Assembly: GCA_022695795.1 (NCBI GenBank)
Contig: MU404255.1
Span: 1 to 28,408, forward strand
Source: Biscogniauxia marginata
Lineage: Eukaryota > Ascomycota > Sordariomycetes > Xylariales > Xylariaceae
DNA length: 28,408 bases
Direction of reading: 5' to 3'
Shown here: positions 21,773 to 28,408 of the stretch, piece by piece
Numbering within the stretch: position 1 is the stretch's first letter
Layout of the letters: each line of letters starts with the position of its first letter
Translations under genes and position numbers: made by a program
The notes under the pieces: generated by a model
Databases searched by the model: none
What the model saw: the letters and a program-made list of their open reading frames with translations, nothing else
What the model was told of the DNA's origin: nothing

Positions 21773-23806
21773 TCACATACCCATCCTTGCCGAGGATCAT
21801 AACATAGAGACCCCACAACTCTCCCGGCAAATACGCACCATTTTTACGCCAAAACGGGCTTTCTTCTCCCTAAGATCAGCCCTAGTACGACTGCGGTAAG
21901 CTCGGTACTACTGCGGAACACCTGTCTTGCGGCTGTCGGGTCCATTTACATGGTCTTGCCTACGACGTCGTCAGCCTTATTCATGATACTAAACGTGATG
22001 AGTACCTAACCTTGAATAAAATGAATTCAGGGGTTTGAAGTTGTAACAAGTCGCATGTATTGTTAAAGGTTAAACTATTCGGGTACTCTTTCGCTCAAGT
22101 GACCACGTCCTCGGTGACCTCTGCGTACTTCTCTGCATCCCACGTGCACCTCGCTTTGTCTGGTTGAATGCCTCAATTCGGGTTTGACCAAACTACCAGT
22201 TATAGCTCTAAACTCCTCTCCAAGCTGCCAACTCCAACTAGGGGTGTATTTCTCAATACCCCGTGTGCCCTGTAACTGGTAGTTGCACCAAAGGAGAGAA
22301 GCCATTTGTAGTCCATACAAGAAGCACATTTAGAATTTGTTAGGGTCTTAGTAACTCCCTTGGAAGAATTTAATATGTCCTTATCTTTTGCAAGTTAACG
22401 CGTAGTATAGACCGATTCCAATCCCGAAAAGTAGGCTGCCTTTTCCCGCGTCCTCGAAGACCCCTCTTGAAACCATGACCCGCGTAGTTACTCCAGCTTG
22501 GCCTATTGCCTTCCCAATGGGTAGCTTGATAGTTCTCTCCAGGTTTTCCTTGTATCAGTTTGTATATATCTGCTCCCCGAAAAGTAGATATCTTCTCGAT
22601 AGGAATAATTTTTGATTGGTCCATCCCTGCGATTCCATAATGAATTGTCGACCGCATTATTCATCTACGGAGCAGAAATGCTAAGGTAATTCCCCCATAT
22701 AAAGCTCCCACGTAATATGCTGGAGCAATGCATGACAGGGTCAACTCCAGACATCCGTTAAGCCCGGAGTGGATGAGTCAGCTAAAGCAACAATAGTTAA
22801 GTCAGCTGTCTGATAGACCGCAACCATGGCATTGATCTGGGCTGATTTTGACTGTTCATCGTCTTGAACGATACACAGCCGATCTACCTAGAGGTAACGA
22901 TACCTAATGTCCGTGCACAGCCGTACGGCGTCCGCCACGAATACGGGTAACTTGCTAATACTTTCCTTTAACGCATTTCTATCCTCTAGCTCATGGACGT
23001 TCGATGGCTCAAGCTGGAAAGGTGTCTCTGGATACTCGCCCGAGGGTAAGGCAGCTGCTGCCCAAACGTAACTCAGAGCCACATAATCAACTGGGGCCTG
23101 GTGCTTTACGATGCACCACAAAGCTGTATTAGTCAATCGAAAGTTTGGTGGAAGCGACAAGGGCACAATAAGACCGTTACATATGTCGCCATAGTATATC
23201 CTAGAAGGCCTCAGCTATTTGTTCACGAGCTGGACCTTGATGAAGCTTCTGTCCCATCTGGTGACATTTTTAAACCCGTAACCTGGATTCTCAAAATGCA
23301 GGACTAGTTCAATAATCAAGGATGTATATGTGACTTTATTTCCAGTCTATGTTAGGGGTTGAGAGACACAAATAGAGAGAATACATTTCTCGATCAAGCC
23401 TGAGCTCGACTGGGATGCACCCTGGACATTGGGTCCCTCTTTGTGTGCTAATTGGTTTAGCGTCAAGGAAAATGGGCGCCAAATGGCATCTTCAAGGCCC
23501 CTGACATAGCCTGTGAGGGCATTACCGATCACCGTGCATGCGAGACAGTTCGGTCTCGAGGAGAAGTAGTTCAATTGATTAAAAGTCAAGTCATGTAGGC
23601 CTTCAGTGAAGATACTATGACGGCTTGATATTTCGGGGTCCTTGGTGGTATTAAACACGACTGGATTGATGCCCAGATATTTGTCTTGCTTGCAGAAGAG
23701 GATGTGCGTGAGGTCATTCCAAGCTTTACAAATCGTCACACAGATCAGCATTAGTGCGGGAGATCTCCCGCTCCTCGCAGATGAAACATCGCCGTTTGTG
23801 GTCCAT
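21773..23806 (-). pseudogene. HET-domain (heterokaryon incompatibility) protein, decayed
   Basis: HET-domain proteins mediate non-self recognition and cell death after fusion of unlike hyphae. The minus strand starts MDHKRRCFICEE at 23806, a Cys-pair N-terminus common in this family. One frame then runs from about 23751 to 22075 with a second Cys pair (SRPNCLACTVIGNAL), the HET signature VDYVALSYVW (near 23061-23090) and RYRYL-stop-VDRLCIVQDD, where the stop (22888-22890) replaces the conserved Trp. It continues with YQTADLTIVALADSS, GWTNQKLFLSRRYLLFGEQ (near 22565-22640) and SLLW ... YTPSWSW (near 22230-22290), the usual order of post-HET motifs. At least ten in-frame stops and one shift near 23730 (or a lost intron) inactivate it. 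The last part, to 21773, is weaker. The total length would fit a protein of ordinary family size. The stops fit C-to-T or G-to-A changes, so mild RIP is plausible. No sign of operon-like neighbours. Confidence 0.85.
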
Positions 23807-25712
23807 GCAGTAGGTAGCTACATTGAACCATCCTGCTGGGGGTGAACGTGCTAGGTATTTGAAGCACAAGTTTATAGGTAGGTAACATGTAATCTTCTAA
23901 CCTAGGGACAAGACACGGAAGTCTGGTAACTGAGCTGGAGTGGCCTCGGCCAATGGGTGCAGCTTACCCACGTATATCTGTATATCTCTGCTTTGTGTGA
24001 GCTGCAGGATTAGCAATGCTAAGAGCTGGGTTGTGCAAAACACCTTATAGCTGAGGCTTATTTTCTATTCCTCGTTTTAAGCCTCCATTTCTCATGGTAA
24101 CTTCTAGTATCATGCATATCAGTTCTCGCCCTACAAAAGTCGACGTTGCGCACGTGGCATGGCCAATAGCACAAAAAGATTGACGTGGATTATATCGAAT
24201 TTTTACATGAATTTCTATATCAGTTAGCTTCTTGATTACACTTACTCTTCGTATTAAATCCAGGTTTAGTCCGGGCAGATAAAACCACCAGGGGCAATAC
24301 GTACAACGAGTAGCCATCTATGTACAGATGAAAATAATCCTGTAGGACGAGACATCGCTATCGTTAAAAGCCCTCGCTGCTCTATCTTCTGTTAACGTAG
24401 TAAAACGCGACCAATCGCGATAGCTTATTAAGGGTTATGTTTCACCACATGTATCACCTGTAGTTGGAACACGAAGCCAAGGTCTAGATCAATATACCGA
24501 GGCAGTTGGCCAATATAGAATAACACTGTGTAGGTACCTACCTATACAATATATCAACCATAGATGGCGAAATTGAATATCTAACTCGGATAAGAGTGTA
24601 TATCGCACGACTAACACCCAGGGGTCTATTTCCCAAATACACAACAGTACGTGAATGTTTGCGTAACCACAGACAAGACATCATGAGGAAACAATTAAAA
24701 ATCCCGAATTGAGTTCTGAAGTATACCTGGCGAAACTATCATAGTATGGCAATAGAAGTGATTATCTTCCTTATATTCATCTACAGGGTTCGTCAACTTA
24801 AATCTGCGCTCTTTGTATCTAACTACGGAATCAGACTCTAATCCATAGGCTTGGCATCTGTAAACTGAAGGATAATGATTTGACTCGGGTGAATTCTGAA
24901 TATGAATCCCAATGGGGGCATGCCAAGACGTTATTAACCATTCGCAGCGACCGAGACTATTTATATGCGTGTTGGTCATAGTGTAGGCATACGAGGAAAA
25001 TTGCAGTTTACCTCCTATAAAGTTATAGGATCCACGCTTAATGATATTTTTCGAATATCAATCTCAGATTATACTATGTCAAAAGAGAAGATAGGACAAC
25101 AGAGAGGATCGAGGCATGCGGCATCTCTCAAAGAAAATGTTTCACAATGTCCAAAGACATGATGCACACACAGCATCTGGTTGCCAAGCTACAATTATCT
25201 GGTGGTGGCAATATCATGTAATAACGAAGATGGGAGGGCTCCTGCACATGTAGGGAAGGGTTGCGCGCAACAGATAGCTGCTGCGAATAGAAATTGGGAG
25301 GCGTGCTGTAATCGGGCAGATTCAACTGACCCCATTTCTAACCGGGTCGATCAGTCGGCCGTATCACCAGGGGATGCATGGTTGTCATATTGCGTGATCC
25401 TTGGCCCCCACGAATTTGGAAGCTCGATTTCGATCCCGAACGATACCTACCGGTTCGCCGCGGCCGTGAGAGCCTAGGTTCCTTGCTTGGTATCAATTAT
25501 GCAATTCTACTTGGCTATATCGTATTTTGCCCTACGCCCATTCGCCAATGTGAACGTGACAAATTTCGTAAACGTACCGTACTAACAACACCACTTATAT
25601 TAGGGATGCATCGCGGCTCTCTCGCCCTGCCTCAGTTGACAGACGCTTGAATTTGTGAAATGCTACTCCGAGTGTAATCCCAACAGAATTGGCAGATACT
25701 TCATTCTTCATC
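23807..25712. other. Intergenic region without a recognisable gene
   Basis: This stretch has ordinary base composition but no supported gene. Frames of about 65-98 codons exist on both strands (for example 24045-24317 and 24695-24979 minus, 25181-25477 plus). None shows a domain, family motif or convincing splice structure. The part from about 25330 to 25712 is richer in G and C and presumably holds the promoter of the transporter gene, since it lies directly upstream. I could not identify a TATA box or a specific regulator site. Confidence 0.6.
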
Positions 25713-28007
25713 ATGGCATTCTCCAAGTTTTGGAGCCGGCCGACCACGAGAAATGTTCAGGTCCACGAACACTCCGACAATTCCAATGCCGACTTATCTA
25801 TGATCCATGAAGGCGGCCTTTCTTTCACCGTAGCCAAGGGAGGCAATGGTTCGGGGCCTTCCTATCAAGAGGCGGTCGGAGCACCTGTGGAAACCAAATC
25901 ACCCTTGGGATATCATGTCGGCTGGGTCACTGTTCTTTTTCTAAATGTCAACCAGATGATTGGCACCGGTGTATTTTCGTCGCGTGAGATTCCCCATACG
26001 AGTCCTACTGTATGCTAAAGACTAACATGCTGGTCGTAGCCGGGACTATTCTGAACAGAACTGGCTCGATTGGGCTCGCGCTCATATACTGGGCTATCGG
26101 CGTGCTTCTCGCCATTGCAGGCTTTTGTGTCTATCTTGAACTAGCGAGCTACTTCCCAAACCGATCCGGCTCTGAAGTCGTCTATCTTGAGCAGGCCTTT
26201 CCACGACCGAAGCATTTCTTCCCTATCACGTTCGCCGTTTACTCAGTGCTGCTCTCTTTTAGCAGCAGCAACGCCGTCGGTTCGTGTTGACTTTTAACCG
26301 ACCCGCCAACCAACTTGATTACTTACATTCGCTCTTGTCTAGTAATGTCCAACTATTTGTGGTCGCTGGGCGGTACAACCCCAACCGATTGGCAAGTGAA
26401 GGGTGTTGCGATTGCGGCTTATACCTTGGCTGTGATATGTAAAGTTCATCCAGCATGCGGAGTCTTCATATAGTGTCTAATCTTTATAGGTGTTCTCCTT
26501 CATAACAAGTTCTCGCTCTGGGCGGTCAACTTCATCGGTGTCATCAAGATTCTTACACTCGTCTTGTATGTATAACACGAATACGCACTCACTGAGCCGC
26601 CGGCTTACATCGTCATAGCATAAGCATCACTGGTTTCGTCGTGCTTGGTGGACACGTCTCTCGGGTTCCTAACCCCGGCGCAAATTTCCACAACGCCTTT
26701 GAAGGAACAACAACGAATGGGAACGATCTCTCGGTGGCTCTAGTCAACATTATCTTCGCATACACTGGCTACCAGAACGCGTTCTCTGTTGTTAACGAAA
26801 TCAAGAATCCCATCCCAACCCTGAAACGGAACGGAGCGATTTCAGTCGGAGTTGTTGGTGTTTTGTACATGCTTTGCAATATAGCATACTTCGCTGCAGG
26901 TACGCTACACAGCTATTGCCTAAGAATATCATGAACCTAACTTAGTGCTTCCTAATAATGGCAGTGCCTAAGGAACAATTTGCCATGTCAAAGGAAACAG
27001 CTGCTTCTGTGTTTTTCACGGCTGTTTTTGGTAGGGGTGGCGCACAGAAGGCCTTGGACTTTCTCGTCTTACTAAGTGCGTTTGGGAATCTCCTGGCCAC
27101 CTTGATCGGCCAATCGCGATTGATTCGTGAAATTGGACGGTGAGCTCTCCTATGGAATAGTTCATCTTCGAAATATTTCACTAACGAGGATGATTTTGTG
27201 ACATAGCCAAGGTGTTTTACCGTACACCGAGTTCTGGGTATCTACGAAACCGTTTGGAACACCCCTGGGCCCTTACTTCTTGAAATGGGTCATGACCTTC
27301 ATCATGATTGTCGCTCCCCCAGCAGGCGACGCCTTCCAGTTTGGTGAGCATTCAAAATCTATCGCTATACCATTAGTTTTTTGACTCTCTTTATACTGAC
27401 AACATGATGGTGTAGTCGTGAGTCTGAAAACATATCCAGATGGATTATTCAGTGTTGCACTGGGCATTGGTGTCTGGATTATCCGTTATCACCACAAACG
27501 TATCAACCGAGGAAAACCAGAATTCAAAACATGGGATATCATGCTAGTATTCTATCTGTTAATCCAGCTTTACGTTATCGTGACGCCCTGGATACCCCCT
27601 AAAGGTGGCCCTTATGCTGGAGAAGTCAGCTTTTGGTATGCAACCTACTGCGTCGTTGGCATTGCCGTGTAAGTCATGTCTCACATTTCTTAATATCCCG
27701 TACCCTGACCCCGCGTGAATCTAATACCTTGATTATTAGGATTATTGCATGCGGCCTGTACTACGTTGCTTGGATGTATGTGCTACCCAGATGGGGACAT
27801 TACAAGCTTCGGCCGGAAATCTTGGATGTCGACGATGACGGCGCGAACACGCATCGACTAGTCAAAGTACCGCTAGAGGATCTGGCCCAGTGGGACAAGG
27901 AGCACGACGAAGCGGGACGCTTACGGCGGAGGCACAACGCCGGGTCGGAGGGTTCTTTGAAACTAGATATAAACAACACCACCGTCGAGCCAACCAAAAA
28001 GGTATAG
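25713..28007 (+). CDS. APC-superfamily amino acid transporter, MUP1/LAT-like (methionine permease-like)
   Basis: A plasma-membrane amino acid permease is predicted. I read nine exons: 25713-25983, 26040-26279, 26343-26438, 26490-26565, 26619-26899, 26965-27139, 27207-27343, 27416-27668, 27740-28007. The eight introns are GT-AG and 51-72 bp long. The spliced length is 1797 nt, giving 598 residues with no internal stop. The ATG at 25713 (context CATCATGG) is the first one that gives a plausible hydrophilic N-terminus of about 66 residues. The TM1 signature IGTGVFSSPGTIL (residues 83-95) is typical of APC transporters. About 12 hydrophobic segments follow, including YTGYQNAFSVVNEIKNPIP and FGNLLATLIGQSRLIREIG, which resemble the fungal high-affinity methionine permease family. 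A charged cytosolic tail of about 65 residues ends it. The family is confident; the substrate (methionine or related) is inferred. It is the only intact gene here and ends 308 bp before the telomere repeats. Confidence 0.94.
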
Positions 28008-28315
28008 GTCGGAGACGCTATGTAGTTAAGGGCGGTTTCGTGATGGTAAACTAAAGTCGAAATCCAAGGGACAAAAGAGACTAAGTTAAATCAAGATGAA
28101 GACACTAGCTTCTCATATTTATAATATATATCTTTATATTTATACTACTTTTTATTTAATATTAAAAGAAAACTTAATTTAATTTCCTTAATATATTTAT
28201 AATTAAATAAAAAAGTAATTATAATAAAACCTTTTAATTTATATAATTTATATTAAAAAACTATATTAAATATATTTTATTAATATTTAAATTAAATTAA
28301 TTAAATCAAACTGAC
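28008..28315. other. 3' flank of the transporter gene and telomere-adjacent AT-rich DNA
   Basis: The first 100 bp or so are ordinary sequence and probably contain the 3' UTR. From about 28115 to 28310 the sequence becomes almost pure A and T, like the RIP-affected blocks upstream. No subtelomeric repeat family, helicase gene or other feature is visible before the telomere. Confidence 0.7.
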
Positions 28316-28408
28316 AGGGTTAGGGTTAGGGTTAGGGTTAGGGTTAGGGTTAGGGTTAGGGTTAGGGTTAGGGTTAGGGTTAGGGTTAGGGTTAGGGTTA
28401 GGGTTAGG
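28316..28408 (+). repeat. Telomere repeat (TTAGGG)n
   Basis: Starting with AGGG at 28316, uninterrupted TTAGGG units run to the last base, about 15 units over 93 bp. The G-rich strand runs 5' to 3' toward the window end, as it should at a right chromosome end. TTAGGG is the usual telomere unit of filamentous ascomycetes. Confidence 0.99.

Noticed and set aside
23101..23307. 68-codon plus-strand frame opposite the HET gene
   Set aside because: Shadow of the HET coding frame on the other strand, which carries the recognisable family motifs.
24045..24317. 90-codon minus-strand frame (MATRCTYCPWW...)
   Set aside because: No domain, no supporting splice signals, and length is within chance expectation for normal-composition DNA.
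24695..24979. 94-codon minus-strand frame (MTNTHINSLGRC...)
   Set aside because: No recognisable motif or neighbouring context that supports a gene.
25378..25650. Plus-strand frame with LDFDPERYLPVRRGR, briefly reminiscent of the PERF motif of cytochrome P450s
   Set aside because: No heme-binding Cys motif follows and no other P450 element is found nearby in any frame; probably coincidence upstream of the transporter gene.
25689..25712. Possible upstream start of the transporter at 25689
   Set aside because: That codon is TTG; the ATG at 25713 has a good context and gives a plausible N-terminus.

Overview
The window is the right-hand end of a chromosome of a filamentous ascomycete (Pezizomycotina). 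Four things point there: a terminal (TTAGGG)n array at 28316-28408; thousands of bases of extremely AT-rich DNA in which CpA/TpG is nearly gone while CpG survives, the signature of repeat-induced point mutation (RIP); a decayed HET (heterokaryon incompatibility) gene; and a transporter gene with eight short GT-AG introns. No species is assigned.

Layout. 1-265: a near-perfect 17-bp minisatellite running off the window edge. 266-2997: AT-rich RIP-degraded DNA holding a 425-bp fold-back (MITE-like) element and a solo LTR. 2998-10292: a complete but RIP-killed Ty3/Gypsy chromovirus-type retrotransposon with 453-bp LTRs and a perfect 5-bp target duplication (GTAAT). 10732-19590: a second, more heavily mutated copy of the same internal region under a different LTR type, with four solo LTRs nested in it (two sense, two antisense) and no recognisable 3' LTR. 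19591-about 21772: more AT-rich DNA with nothing identifiable. At about 21.77 kb the composition switches sharply to ordinary gene-like DNA. 21773-23806 (minus): a HET-domain pseudogene. 23807-25712: no recognisable gene. 25713-28007 (plus): an intact nine-exon gene for a 598-residue APC-superfamily amino acid transporter of the MUP1/LAT type. Its stop codon lies only 308 bp before the telomere repeats.

How the parts relate. The retroelements carry gag (CCHC knuckle), protease, reverse transcriptase, RNase H, integrase and a C-terminal chromodomain. They also carry two less usual parts seen in both copies: a Cys-rich segment between gag and protease, and an antisense ORF after pol encoding a CxxC-type, coiled-coil-like protein. 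The LTRs fall into four types that share a common 3' (R-U5-like) half but have different 5' (U3) halves. All elements are dead: catalytic Asp codons have become Asn, Trp and Gln codons have become stops, and each copy has a different deletion in integrase. The only gene that looks functional is the telomere-adjacent transporter. Nothing in the window amounts to a clearly new multi-gene system; the retroelement family (U3 diversity, antisense ORF, extra Cys-rich segment) is the most interesting material.
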